Assembly: GCA_963847595.1 (NCBI GenBank)
Contig: CAWKAJ010000001.1
Location: forward strand, 124,001-188,000
Source: JACWAE01 sp963847595
Lineage (GTDB): Bacteria; Chloroflexota; Dehalococcoidia; SZUA-161
Direction: 5' to 3'
DNA length: 64,000 nucleotides
The position numbers were made by a program, and so were the translations under genes. The notes under the pieces were generated by a model. It searched no databases. It saw nothing but the letters and a program-made list of their open reading frames with translations, and was not told where the DNA came from. Numbering within the stretch: position 1 is the stretch's first letter; each line of letters opens with the position of its first letter. Positions 22,911-31,979 of this stretch are shown in pieces.

Positions 22911-24364
22911 CAATTTTCCTTCAAAATCCCCATATACTCGCTGTACCTCACCAGGTGAGCCAGCACCTTTGCCGACATCTCCGGAGTGGCACAGGGAGTG
23001 AGATAGTTCTGCTCCAGCTTATCGTATACCGCTCCCCTGCTCACGGCATCGCTGACCATAGTGGTGAAAACCACTGGCTTTTGATATTTCTTCATAAGCT
23101 CTATCGTTGTGTCCAGATTCTTAAGCTCCTCTCCCTGCGCAGCTTGCAACATCCTATCCACCTCATCAGTGGCCATATTCACTGCACCAACCAGGTCATC
23201 GATAAGGCCCACCATGCCGAAGCCACCGATAATCATGGTGATATCTATTTCCTTGTCCTCCATCAGCGGCCAGAGGCTATGATAGCTCACCATATCGCCT
23301 GCAGGATCGACAGGGTTGCCATGGGACCACCTTGACGACATCCTTGCATTCAACTTCTCCATAGTACTCGGTGACAGCGGGGGCAAATCCAGGCCCTGCC
23401 TCTTTATGGCATCTGCAGCGACAACTCCCAGGCCGCCGCCCATTGATACCACCCCGACCTTTTTGCCTCGGGGCAGAGGCTGGCCCAGCAAAGCCAGCGC
23501 AACAGTGATCAGCTCGCTGATCTCCTCAACTCTGATGACACCACACTGCTTAAATGCGGCATCAACCACCAAATCAGACCCCGCCAGAGCAGCAGTGTGT
23601 GACCGCGCTGCCCTGGCCCCCAAATCCGTACGCCCTGCCTTCATGATAACTATAGGTTTCTTCCTGGTAACCTCCCTGGCAAGCTCAAAAAAGCGTCTGC
23701 CGTCCCGGAACCCCTCGATATAGCCCAGGATTACCTTAGTTTCATCATCCTGTGCAAGATACTCCAGATAGTCCTCAAAATGCAGGTCGGCCTCGTTACC
23801 GGCGCTGACGAACTTGCTGAATCCCAGACCTACTTTCCATCCCGAGTGCACGATTGAAGCGCCCGAATTTCCACTCTGGGAGATAAGAGCTACAGGGCCT
23901 TTTTTCACCGAAGGCACGAAGGGTGTGGTGTAAAAGTCAACGTGGGCGTTGAAGTGTCCCATACAGTTCGGCCCCACGAAACGAATCCCTCCCCGTCTGG
24001 CGATCTCAACCACTTCACGCTGGATTTTCGCACCTTCATCTCCGGTCTCAGCGAAACCGCCGGAGATAAGTACAACAGTCTTGACTCCCTTTCGAACGCA
24101 GTCCTCCATAGCAGCAGGGGTCTCCTGAAATGGAATAATTATCACAGCGCAATCTATGGGAGCAGGTATCTCAGTTATGCTGCTATAAGCCTTCACACCG
24201 AGGACCTCGGATTCGTGCCGGTTCACAGGATAGACCTCCCGCCCCCCCTTGGTTATCAAGAGGCGGAAAATGCCAAAGCCCCATTTGCCGAAGGCGTTAG
24301 AAGCCCCGATTACAGCTACAGACCTGGGATTGAATAGATAATCCAAATGTTGTTTAAGATTCAT
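22910..24364 (-). CDS. Acyl-CoA synthetase (NDP-forming), alpha-type subunit
   Basis: 484 residues: CoA-binding Rossmann domain (SVAVIGASNAFGKWGFGIFRLL), succinyl-CoA-ligase-like domain (VALISQSGNSGASIV; FVGPNCMGHFN), and the phospho-His candidate in RSHTAALAGSD. It lacks the ATP-grasp beta domain, so it matches the alpha part of ADP-forming acetyl-CoA synthetases, which make ATP from acyl-CoA. A separate beta subunit is expected but is not seen here. It lies between gatC and gatA with a one-base overlap to gatA, an unusual position for an energy-metabolism gene. An acyltransferase or lysine-acetylation role is an alternative. Confidence 0.88.
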   Translation of the reverse strand: MNLKQHLDYLFNPRSVAVIGASNAFGKWGFGIFRLLITKGGREVYPVNRHESEVLGVKAYSSITEIPAPIDCAVIIIPFQETPAAMEDCVRKGVKTVVLISGGFAETGDEGAKIQREVVEIARRGGIRFVGPNCMGHFNAHVDFYTTPFVPSVKKGPVALISQSGNSGASIVHSGWKVGLGFSKFVSAGNEADLHFEDYLEYLAQDDETKVILGYIEGFRDGRRFFELAREVTRKKPIVIMKAGRTDLGARAARSHTAALAGSDLVVDAAFKQCGVIRVEEISELITVALALLGQPLPRGKKVGVVSMGGGLGVVAADAIKRQGLDLPPLSPSTMEKLNARMSSRWSHGNPVDPAGDMVSYHSLWPLMEDKEIDITMIIGGFGMVGLIDDLVGAVNMATDEVDRMLQAAQGEELKNLDTTIELMKKYQKPVVFTTMVSDAVSRGAVYDKLEQNYLTPCATPEMSAKVLAHLVRYSEYMGILKEN

Positions 24365-24390
24365 GTCGCCGCTCTCGCTTTAAGAGGTAA

Positions 24391-24678
24391 TTACTCCAGA
24401 ACTGCCCGCACCCGGAAGCAGCTGTCCTCTTCCTGGGGTGCGTTAGCCAGGATTTCTTTGGGGGGTAAAGACGGCACCACCTCGTCGTCTCGAAGCACGT
24501 TCTTCAAAGCAATAGGGTGAGAGGTGGGGGGAACTCCTGAAGTATCCACCTGCTTCAATATCTCAAAGTTCTCCAGTATATTGGAGAGTTGCTCCCTGAA
24601 CTTTTCCACGTCGGCCTCAGTAAGCCCCAGGCGGGCAAGCAGAGCGATATGTTTGACTTCTTCACGACCCAGTTTCAA
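24391..24678 (-). CDS. gatC: Asp/Glu-tRNA amidotransferase subunit C
   Basis: GatC stabilises the GatA-GatB complex. The 95 residues start with TTG (LKLGREEVKHIALLARLGLT) and have the family pattern FREQLSNILENFEILKQVDTSGVPPTSHP and the C-terminal ILANAPQEEDSCFRVRAVLE. A GGGGTGCC motif precedes the TTG. First gene of the operon gatC-acyl-CoA synthetase-gatA-small protein. Confidence 0.94.
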   Translation of the reverse strand: MKLGREEVKHIALLARLGLTEADVEKFREQLSNILENFEILKQVDTSGVPPTSHPIALKNVLRDDEVVPSLPPKEILANAPQEEDSCFRVRAVLE

Positions 24679-24840
24679 TCCGGCACCCCTAAAGTGAAAT
24701 CTATAACAATATAGTTATGGGGAATTATAGCACTTGGTTTGAATATGGGCAACAGTTTGCTTTGATAAAGTGGGCGCACTATAATGATTAGTTGTGGTTT
24801 TTGACTTTCCCTTAAAAAGCGAACTGAAAAAGACACGCCG

Positions 24841-25088
24841 ATGGAAGAATTACAAACTAATGCCAAGACTCAAAAAACAGAGACCGCCGACCACGTCGAA
24901 GGCTTTCAAAAACAGCGGTTCTCGTCCCCAACACCCTCGCCACAATCTTGGGCAACTCTGCTTTCTCAATGGGGCCCCAGGATGTGGGTTGGTATTGGGC
25001 TTTGCTCGGGGGCTCCACTGTCGTATCCACGGCATTGGCCTACTGGTGGGTGAAGAGCCGGGGCTGGCTTCCGAAAAAGGTGGTGTGA
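24841..25088 (+). pseudogene. Small membrane protein gene with apparent -1 frameshift
   Basis: A frame starting at ATG 24841 encodes a polar N-terminus (MEELQTNAKTQKTETADHV) leading to SWATLLSQWG. After the GGGGCCCC run at 24971-24978 the sensible continuation is in another frame: PQDVGWYWALLGGSTVVS then TALAYWWVKSRGWLPKKVV, stop at 25088. Together they would form an approximately 82-residue protein with one membrane helix and a basic tail. One extra C in the run would restore the frame, so this is either a frameshift or a sequence error. No family recognised and no clear ribosome binding site. Confidence 0.4.
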
Positions 25089-25150
25089 ACAGAAGATAGG
25101 TTCCTCAGAGAAGGGCTAAAGATAGCGTCATGCCCACGCGGAGGTGGCGG

Positions 25151-26989
25151 TTGGGTCAAACTCATCGCGATGACATAAGAAATATAGCCATAGTCGCCCA
25201 TGTTGACCACGGCAAGACCAGCCTGGTGGATGCCATGCTCAAGCAGAGCAAGGTATTCCGCGATAACCAGCAGGTGGGCCAGTTCATCATGGACCAGAAC
25301 GTGCTGGAGCGGGAAAAGGGCATCACCATCCTGGCTAAGAATACAGCCGTGATCTACAAGAATGTCAAAATCAATATCATAGATACCCCCGGGCACGCCG
25401 ATTTCAGCGGAGAGGTGGAGCGGGTGGTAAATATGGCCGATGGCTGCCTGCTGCTGGTGGACTCTGTGGAGGGGCCTATGCCCCAGACCAAGTTCGTGCT
25501 GCGCCAGGCCCTGATGAAAGGCTTAAAACCCATCGTGGTTATCAACAAGATAGACAGGAGTAGTTCCCGCATTGACGAGGTAGTCAGGGCAACGCAGGAC
25601 CTTTTCCTGGAACTGGTAACCAACGCCGACCAACTCGATTTCCCTGTGCTCTACGCCAGCGCCAAGGACGGCACAGCCGTAACCGTGCCCGGCGCTGAGG
25701 GCAAAGACCTGGTTCCCCTCTTCGAATGCATCCTGCAACAGGTGCCGCCGCCGACAATCGAGGAAGGGCCGTTTCAGATGCTGGTGTGCAGTCTGGACTA
25801 TGACAGCTACAAAGGCAAGATTGCCATCGGCAGGATTTCCCGGGGCAAGGTGGCACCGCACGACATCGTAGTCACCATTGATAAAGATGGCAACACCATG
25901 CAGCACGAGGTCGGCCAGGTGTTCACCTATCTGGGGCTCAACCGTCTGGAGACGGAAGAGGCGCAGGCAGGCGACATCGTAGCTATCACGGGCCTGAAGA
26001 AGGTCAGCATAGGTGAGACACTCGCCAGCCCGGAGCGACCTGAGGCTCTACCGGGCATAGATATCAGCGAGCCCACGGTGAAGATGACCCTGGGGGTGAA
26101 CAACTCGCCGTTCGCCGGACGTGAAGGACGATTCTGTACCTCCCGCCAGCTAAGAGAGAGGCTCTACCATGAGCTGGAGACCAATATCGCCTTACAGGTG
26201 CATGATACAGACAGCGCCGATGTCTTCCTGGTAGCAGGCAGAGGTGAGCTGCACCTGGCCATCCTGATTGAGACTATGCGCCGCGAGGGCTACGAATTCC
26301 AGGTCTCCAAGCCAGAGGCCATCACCAAGGTGGTGGATGGTAAACTCCTGGAACCAGTGGAAGCCCTTACCATCGATACCCGCGAGGAGTACATAGGGGC
26401 GTTATCGGAGATCCTGAGCAAGCGGCAAGCCCAACTCACCAACATGCACAACGATGGACAGGGCAACGTGCGCATGGAGTTCCGCATCCCTACCCGAGGG
26501 CTCATCGGCTTCACCAACGCCTTTCTCACCGCCACCAGGGGTGAAAGCATCATGAACACCCTGTTCCTGGGCTATGAACCCTGGCGTGGGGAAATAGCCT
26601 CAGACCGCAACGGGGCGCTGGTATCAGCCGCACTCGGCGTAGCCGTAACTTACGGACTTAACCATGCCCAGGGGCGGGGTATCACCTTTATCGAGCCGGG
26701 TACGCATGTCTATGAAGGCATGATAGTGGGGCTGAACTCGCGCACCCAGGATATGGCTGTCAACGTATGTAAGGAAAAGAAGCAGACCAACGTCCGTTCC
26801 TCCACTTCCGACATCGCCATAAAGCTGACCCCTGCTGTGAAGCTGAGTCTTGAGCAGGCGCTGGACTTCATCAAAGAGGATGAACTGGTCGAGGTAACCC
26901 CCCAGAGCATCAGGCTGCGCAAGAAGCTCCTCACCCAGGCTGGGCGACTGAAAGCCCGCCACCTGGCGCAGGTAGCAGAAGAAGATTAA
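25151..26989 (+). CDS. typA: Ribosome-associated GTPase TypA/BipA
   Basis: Translation-factor-like GTPase that binds ribosomes under stress and aids 50S assembly. From the TTG at 25151 (MGQTHRDDIRNIAIVAHVDH) it has 612 residues, the usual length. GGAGGTGG lies 6 bases before this TTG, inside the longer open frame that begins at ATG 25130, so the later start is preferred. G motifs: AHVDHGKTSLVD, REKGITILAKNTA, DTPGHADF, NKIDR, SAKDG; C-terminal BipA-specific domain with RGLIGFTNAFLTATRGE. It stands alone, followed by about 200 bases without a gene. Confidence 0.95.
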   Translation: MGQTHRDDIRNIAIVAHVDHGKTSLVDAMLKQSKVFRDNQQVGQFIMDQNVLEREKGITILAKNTAVIYKNVKINIIDTPGHADFSGEVERVVNMADGCLLLVDSVEGPMPQTKFVLRQALMKGLKPIVVINKIDRSSSRIDEVVRATQDLFLELVTNADQLDFPVLYASAKDGTAVTVPGAEGKDLVPLFECILQQVPPPTIEEGPFQMLVCSLDYDSYKGKIAIGRISRGKVAPHDIVVTIDKDGNTMQHEVGQVFTYLGLNRLETEEAQAGDIVAITGLKKVSIGETLASPERPEALPGIDISEPTVKMTLGVNNSPFAGREGRFCTSRQLRERLYHELETNIALQVHDTDSADVFLVAGRGELHLAILIETMRREGYEFQVSKPEAITKVVDGKLLEPVEALTIDTREEYIGALSEILSKRQAQLTNMHNDGQGNVRMEFRIPTRGLIGFTNAFLTATRGESIMNTLFLGYEPWRGEIASDRNGALVSAALGVAVTYGLNHAQGRGITFIEPGTHVYEGMIVGLNSRTQDMAVNVCKEKKQTNVRSSTSDIAIKLTPAVKLSLEQALDFIKEDELVEVTPQSIRLRKKLLTQAGRLKARHLAQVAEED

Positions 26990-27192
26990 CGGTCGGGGCA
27001 AACAGTTGGAGTTGCGCAACTTCTGGATTCCCGCTTGCGCCGGAATGGCATACGAATATCCACCAAATGTGATAACTTCTTAACCTTTTCTCAACTCATT
27101 TTATGACTTCTTCATCAACCAGGATTATCATGTAGACCACACCTTTGAAGATGTGGTTTATAATATAGAACCAGTATTGAAGGAGATGGCGA
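26990..27192. other. Intergenic region between typA and rpiB
   Basis: Contains a weak inverted repeat around GGATTCCCGC...GCCGGAATGG (about 27033-27050), reminiscent of widespread intergenic repeats. A perfect TATAAT at 27159-27164 with a poor -35 may serve rpiB. ACCACA/TGTGGT arms (27136-27141 and 27152-27157) precede the TATAAT, a possible operator. No gene seen. Confidence 0.4.
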
Positions 27193-27690
27193 ATGGCTGG
27201 CAAACGACCTGGCACCGCAGAAAAGGACATTAAACTACGCGTGGCGCTGGGGGCAGACCACGGCGGCTACTCGCTCAAAAACGAGCTGCTGGCACGCTTG
27301 CAGGGACAATACGATATATTAGACGTAGGCGCTCACAAGTACGACCCGGACGACGACTACCCGGATTTTGCAGAAGCCGTCGCCAAAGCTGTAGCTTCGG
27401 GCAAGGCACAGCGCGGCATACTGGTCTGCGGCAGCGGTGTGGGAGCCTGCATCGCAGCCAACAAGGTGCCTGGCGTGCGCGCCTGCCTTTGCCATGATAC
27501 TTACTCGGCTCACCAGGGCGTAGAGCACGACGATATGAACGTCCTGTGCCTGGGAGCGCGCGTCATCGGGATAGAGCTCGCTACAGAGCTGGCGATAGCT
27601 TTCCTCAAGGCACGCTTTTCTAATGAGAAACGGCATCGCCGCCGCCTCAAGAAGGTGCTCGCCATCGAGAAGCGGGCTATTAGAGAGTAA
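27193..27690 (+). CDS. rpiB: Ribose 5-phosphate isomerase B
   Basis: Interconverts ribose 5-phosphate and ribulose 5-phosphate in the pentose phosphate pathway. The 165 residues contain ALGADHGGYSLKNEL, DVGAHKYDPDDDYPDFAEAVAKAV, the anion-hole loop ILVCGSGVGACIAANKVPGVRA, with an active-site Cys in LVCGSG, and CHDTYSAHQGVEHDDMNVLCLGARV. An AAGGAGATGG site precedes the ATG. The C-terminus has a basic helical extension (EKRHRRRLKKVLAIEKRAIRE). Members that act on allose or galactose phosphates exist. Confidence 0.93.
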   Translation: MAGKRPGTAEKDIKLRVALGADHGGYSLKNELLARLQGQYDILDVGAHKYDPDDDYPDFAEAVAKAVASGKAQRGILVCGSGVGACIAANKVPGVRACLCHDTYSAHQGVEHDDMNVLCLGARVIGIELATELAIAFLKARFSNEKRHRRRLKKVLAIEKRAIRE

Positions 27691-27741
27691 TTAAGTAAGG
27701 CTTATAGATTTATGAAAATCGGAACAATTTAAGAGGTGTCC

Positions 27742-29460
27742 TTGAACAAACATGCATCTGAGAAGATAGTGGATCCTAATACAGTTGCTTATTTCTCCAT
27801 GGAGGTTGGCCTCGACCCGGCCATGCCCACCTACAGCGGCGGATTGGGAATGCTGGCTGGAGATACCCTGCGCGCTGCCGCCGACTTGGCCATACCTATG
27901 GTGGGCGTAACGCTTCTATATCGAAAGGGTTATTTCCGCCAGCACCTGGACGCTTCGGGAAACCAGACTGAAAGCTCCGCTGTCTGGTCTCCCGAGAAAT
28001 TCCTGGAACCGATGCAGCCCCGCGTTTCAGTGACTCTGGAAGGCCGAAAAGTGCAAATCAGAGCCTGGCGCTATGTTATTCATGGCGTGACAGGACATGA
28101 CGTGCCGGTATTTCTTTTGGATACAGCGCTGCCTGAAAACAGCGCCTGGGACCAGACTCTCACCGATTATCTCTATGGTGGAGACGACCATTACCGCTTG
28201 TGCCAGGAAGTGGTGCTTGGTTTGGGCGGAGCATCGATGCTGCTTGCCCTGGGGTACAAAAGGGTGCAGACATATCACATGAACGAGGGACATTCTGCGC
28301 TGCTCACCCTGGCCCTGCTAGAGGAGCGGCACGAAAAGAAGGGCCTCCACGGTGTAACCAACGCGGACAGGGAGGCAGTACATCACCGGTGCGTGTTCAC
28401 CACCCACACACCAGTGCCCGCAGGTATGGATAAATTCCCGATGGACATGGTCAGGCAAGCGCTTGGAGATGAGCCGACTAACGCCCTGCAGGCAGTGGGG
28501 GCTTTCCAGGACGGGATATTGAATATGACCCATCTCGCCTTGATATTCTCACGCTATATAAACGGGGTATCTATGCGACATGAGGAAATATCCCGGGGTA
28601 TGTTTCCTAACTATCCTATCAATTCCATCACCAACGGAGTGCACGCTGTAACCTGGACCTCGATGCCTTTTCAACGACTCTACGACCACCACTTTCCTGA
28701 GTGGCGTCACGACAGCCTCTACCTGCGCTACGTCATAAGCTGCTCGCTCGACCTTATACGGGAGGCACATGTCGACGCCAAGCGAGACCTGCTCGCAGAG
28801 GTAGAAAAGCGTACCGGTGTACAACTTGACCCCAGGGTGATGACCATCGGCTTCGCCAGGCGCGCCACCGCCTATAAGCGGGCGGACCTGCTGTTCTCCG
28901 ACCTGGAACGTCTGAAGAGGATAGCGCGCCAGGCTGGCCCTCTTCAGGTCATTTACGGGGGCAAGGCCCATCCCAGGGATGAAGGCGGCAAGGCCTTAAT
29001 CAGGCGCATCTTCCAGGCAGCAAATGCCCTGCGCGACACCATCCGTGTCGTCTATCTGGAGGAGTACGACATGGCGTTGGCCAAGAATCTCTGCGCAGGT
29101 GTGGACTTATGGTTGAACACTCCTCAGAAACCTGACGAGGCTTCGGGCACCAGCGGCATGAAGGCCGCTCTTAACGGCGTGCCCAGCCTGAGCATACTTG
29201 ACGGCTGGTGGGTTGAAGGACATGTCGAGGGCATCACTGGCTGGTCCATCGGCGAGTCCGACGAACCAGAGAGCGACCCCTCCAAGGATATAGCTTCACT
29301 TTACGATAAACTTGAGAACGTCATTGTGCCTATGTTCTATAAACAGCCGGATGCATATACCAGCGTCATGCGCTCGGCTATCGCCCTCAACGGCTCGTTT
29401 TACAACGCGCAACGCATGACGTTCCAGTACATGGAAAACGCCTACCTTCACACAGATTAG
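27742..29460 (+). CDS. Alpha-glucan phosphorylase (short GT35 type)
   Basis: Phosphorolytic release of glucose 1-phosphate from glycogen or maltodextrins. About 572 residues: YFSMEVGLDPAMPTYSGGLGMLAGDTLRAA at the N-terminus, HMNEGHSALLTLALL, the nucleotide/phosphate region GFARRATAYKRADLL and IYGGKAHPRDEGGK, and the PLP region DEASGTSGMKAALNGVPSLS, where the Lys carries PLP. The shorter length fits the AMP-independent TmGlgP-like group. Start is uncertain: TTG 27742 is preferred since AAGAGGTG lies just upstream; GTG 27736 overlaps that motif. Confidence 0.93.
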   Translation: MNKHASEKIVDPNTVAYFSMEVGLDPAMPTYSGGLGMLAGDTLRAAADLAIPMVGVTLLYRKGYFRQHLDASGNQTESSAVWSPEKFLEPMQPRVSVTLEGRKVQIRAWRYVIHGVTGHDVPVFLLDTALPENSAWDQTLTDYLYGGDDHYRLCQEVVLGLGGASMLLALGYKRVQTYHMNEGHSALLTLALLEERHEKKGLHGVTNADREAVHHRCVFTTHTPVPAGMDKFPMDMVRQALGDEPTNALQAVGAFQDGILNMTHLALIFSRYINGVSMRHEEISRGMFPNYPINSITNGVHAVTWTSMPFQRLYDHHFPEWRHDSLYLRYVISCSLDLIREAHVDAKRDLLAEVEKRTGVQLDPRVMTIGFARRATAYKRADLLFSDLERLKRIARQAGPLQVIYGGKAHPRDEGGKALIRRIFQAANALRDTIRVVYLEEYDMALAKNLCAGVDLWLNTPQKPDEASGTSGMKAALNGVPSLSILDGWWVEGHVEGITGWSIGESDEPESDPSKDIASLYDKLENVIVPMFYKQPDAYTSVMRSAIALNGSFYNAQRMTFQYMENAYLHTD

Positions 29461-29544
29461 ACCACTCTGTATAGCCTATAGGCCGTACCTCACTTGCATA
29501 ATCCCGCCGCATAAAGTTAAATAGAATAGAACGAGGTCTACAGC

Positions 29545-30630
29545 ATGAACCAACCGACCAGGACGGGCGTAGCCAACCTCCCCCTACACTATGGCAAGGC
29601 GCCGCGCTGGCTCTTCGAGCGCATGACCAGGCTCTCCCGTGAGATATCCATAGCTGTTGTGGAGGAGTTCGGGACTGAGGAGATGCTGCGTCGTTTGTCT
29701 GACCCCTTCTGGTTCCAGGCGCTGGGCTGTGTGCTGGGCTGGGACTGGCATTCCAGCGGCGTTACGACCACGGTCTGCGGCGCTCTCAAAGAGGGAACGA
29801 AGGGACTGGAGAAAGACCTCGGCTTTTATATGGCTGGCGGCAAGGGCAAAACCTCCAGGCAAACCCCGGCGCAGATCACACAGCACTGTGAACTGATCTC
29901 ACAAAACCCCGAGCCTCTGGTCTATGCCAGCAGGATGACGGCGAAAGTAGACTCAGTTGCGCTGCAGGATGGCTACCAGCTCTACCATCATACATTCATA
30001 TTTACTATTAAGGGCGACTGGGCTGTTATTCAGCAGGGGATGAACGAGAAGAACCGCTATGCCCGCAGGTATCACTGGCTCAGCGAAGGCGTTAAGGACT
30101 ACGTCTGCGAGCCGCACGCCGCTATCTGCTCACAGGGTTTCGGTGCCGCACTGAACTTGGTGGCCGCGGAAAGCGAGGGGGCGCGCAATGTGGTGACACA
30201 GGTGGCCGGAGAGGAGAAGCCTGAGAAGCTGGTCGATGAACTAAAGAGATTGAAATCGCTGACGCTTCCCGCCCATCACTACCTCAGCGTGGCAGACCTG
30301 CATCCGGAGCGGCTGGAGAAGATATTTCTGCATACTTACGAACGCAAGCCTGAAAATTTCGAGAATTTGCTGGGACTGGAGGGGGTAGGACCTGCTACTG
30401 TACGTGCCCTGAGCCTGATCTCAGAGCTGGTCTACGGCGTACCTCCCAGCTTCCGCGACCCTGCACGTTACAGCTTTGCCCACGGCGGCAAGGATGGCAT
30501 TCCCTATCCCGTAGACCGCAAGACCTATGACAAGAGCATCGAAGTGTTGGCCCGCGCAGTGCGCAAAGCCAAACTAGGCTCTAGAGAGGAGATGGAGGCT
30601 CTGAAGCGCCTCCACAGCGTATTTCCCTGA
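29545..30630 (+). CDS. DUF763 domain-containing protein
   Basis: 361 residues of the DUF763 family, recognised from RTGVANLPLHYGKAPRWLFERM at the N-terminus and the conserved blocks QQGMNEKNRYARRYHW and FAHGGKDGIPYPVDRKTYD. Near residues 273-292 the helix-hairpin-helix-like LLGLEGVGPATVRALSLISE suggests nucleic-acid binding. Found mostly in archaea and thermophilic bacteria; function unknown to me. It ends 1 base before a HAD phosphatase gene, suggesting joint function. Confidence 0.88.
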   Translation: MNQPTRTGVANLPLHYGKAPRWLFERMTRLSREISIAVVEEFGTEEMLRRLSDPFWFQALGCVLGWDWHSSGVTTTVCGALKEGTKGLEKDLGFYMAGGKGKTSRQTPAQITQHCELISQNPEPLVYASRMTAKVDSVALQDGYQLYHHTFIFTIKGDWAVIQQGMNEKNRYARRYHWLSEGVKDYVCEPHAAICSQGFGAALNLVAAESEGARNVVTQVAGEEKPEKLVDELKRLKSLTLPAHHYLSVADLHPERLEKIFLHTYERKPENFENLLGLEGVGPATVRALSLISELVYGVPPSFRDPARYSFAHGGKDGIPYPVDRKTYDKSIEVLARAVRKAKLGSREEMEALKRLHSVFP

Positions 30631-30631
30631 T

Positions 30632-31315
30632 ATGAAGAAAGTCCTTTTCATAGACTACGATGGCACGCTTCACGACTCCGACGCCAAATATGCAGCCAGG
30701 CTCGACGGCATACTGGGACTGGATGGCATGCAGATTTGGAAAGCGTATTTACACGTGCACCGGGGCATAGTCCACGTGCGATATCCCGAGAAGCACGATG
30801 ACTTTTTCTTCCACCAGAAGCTTCTCTTTGACTACCTGAAAAAGCCTTACGACAATAAAGTGGCCCGCACGCTGGCCGGAAGGTTCAGGCAGGCGCAGCA
30901 GGAGACCTGGAGAAACCCCTTGTTCTACCTGGACACCCTCCCCTTCCTGAACGCGGTCAAGCAGAACCATATCCTCTGCCTAACCACCGGCGATTACGCC
31001 CCGGAGAAGGCCAAGGCTCTGGAGAAGGCCGGAGGCGTGAGTTATTTCCGCTACGCCTTCGACAAAGACCACCTCGGCTTGAAGGGACACAGCAGCAGCT
31101 ATTATGGCAATGCTGTTATGTCAATTAAGTCCCGCCCCGAGGATGTCCTTGTCATTGGCGACAGCCCGGAGCACGATATATCCGCCGCAAAAGGCGCCGG
31201 CCTGGCTACAGTGTGGGTCAACCGTAGAGGCATCACTTTGACGGAAGACTTACCGAGACCCGATTTCCAGGCCAAAGACCTGCTGGAAGTGCTGACCTAT
31301 ATCCAGAACTTGTAG
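30632..31315 (+). CDS. HAD-superfamily hydrolase
   Basis: 227 residues with HAD motif I (FIDYDGTLHDSD, nucleophile Asp8 and acid Asp10), motif II (LCLTTGDYA), a Lys following, and motif IV (VLVIGDSPEHDISAAKGAGL). The helical cap between residues about 20 and 100 suggests a C1-cap phosphatase. Substrate unknown. It is coupled to the DUF763 gene (one base between stop and start). Confidence 0.88.
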   Translation: MKKVLFIDYDGTLHDSDAKYAARLDGILGLDGMQIWKAYLHVHRGIVHVRYPEKHDDFFFHQKLLFDYLKKPYDNKVARTLAGRFRQAQQETWRNPLFYLDTLPFLNAVKQNHILCLTTGDYAPEKAKALEKAGGVSYFRYAFDKDHLGLKGHSSSYYGNAVMSIKSRPEDVLVIGDSPEHDISAAKGAGLATVWVNRRGITLTEDLPRPDFQAKDLLEVLTYIQNL

Positions 31316-31336
31316 GGGCACAGTGCGCTGTGCCCC
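31315..31336. terminator. Perfect hairpin after the HAD gene
   Basis: GGGGCACAG/CTGTGCCCC with a 4-base loop begins within the stop codon of the HAD gene. There is no long T run, so termination strength is uncertain. The TAGGGGC...GCCCC outline matches hairpins at 41868, 44383 and 46735. Confidence 0.55.
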
Positions 31337-31404
31337 ATAATCGTCCCTTCCCTTGAGTGAGGAATTTTAACCAACCACCGAACACTTACAAAAAGGAGAC
31401 AGCA

Positions 31405-31953
31405 ATGGAAATAAATCCTTCAGGTTTTTACGAGATACTTTCGCCGCGATGCGCTGTGCTCATCTCCACTACGGACAAAGAGGGCAAGAGCAATGCTGCT
31501 CCGTTCAGCTTTGTAACGCCCGTATCGTCAAACCCGCCGCTGGTCCTTTACGCCTCCGCGCCCCAGAGGCACACTCTAGCGAACACCAGGGAGACGGGCG
31601 ATTTCGTGCTTAACATCGTGCCCGAAGGGCTTCTGGACAAGCTCTGGGTCTGTTCCAAGGCATTCCCCAGGGGCGTGAGCGAGATCGAGAAGGCCGGCCT
31701 GACCGAGAGGAAGTCGAAGAAGGTCAAAGCGCCCTCCATCGAAGAATGCTTGGGCTGGATCGAGTGCCGGCTTGAGTTCGAAAAGGAAGCCGGCGACCAC
31801 ATCCTGGTCGTGGGCAGAGTGGTTCATGCCGAGTGCAAAGACGAGTTCATAGCGAAGGGCGAGTTCGACGTCTCCAAGGCCCAGCCGGTGATGCACATCA
31901 GGGGCAAGAGATTTGTCGTAGCCGAAAGGGTTGTGACAGCGAAGGGCGACTAG
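31405..31953 (+). CDS. Flavin reductase-like (FMN-binding split barrel) protein
   Basis: 182 residues from ATG 31405 (MEINPSGFYEILSPRCAVLIST), preceded by AAGGAGACAGCA. The frame is open 16 codons upstream without a site. The DIM6/NTAB pattern is clear: VLISTTDKEGKSNAAPFSFVTPVSSNPPLV (FMN-binding), TRETGDFVLNIVPEGLLD, and the C-terminal GDHILVVGRVVHAEC. It probably binds FMN and reduces flavin or a linked acceptor; related members are ferric or aromatic reductases. Confidence 0.87.
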   Translation: MEINPSGFYEILSPRCAVLISTTDKEGKSNAAPFSFVTPVSSNPPLVLYASAPQRHTLANTRETGDFVLNIVPEGLLDKLWVCSKAFPRGVSEIEKAGLTERKSKKVKAPSIEECLGWIECRLEFEKEAGDHILVVGRVVHAECKDEFIAKGEFDVSKAQPVMHIRGKRFVVAERVVTAKGD

Positions 31954-31979
31954 GTTCCAGCAGTTACTGAGGCGCCAAG

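Noticed and set aside
24675..24866. 63-codon minus-strand frame upstream of gatC
   Set aside because: No ribosome binding site, overlaps the gatC start, and shows no family features.
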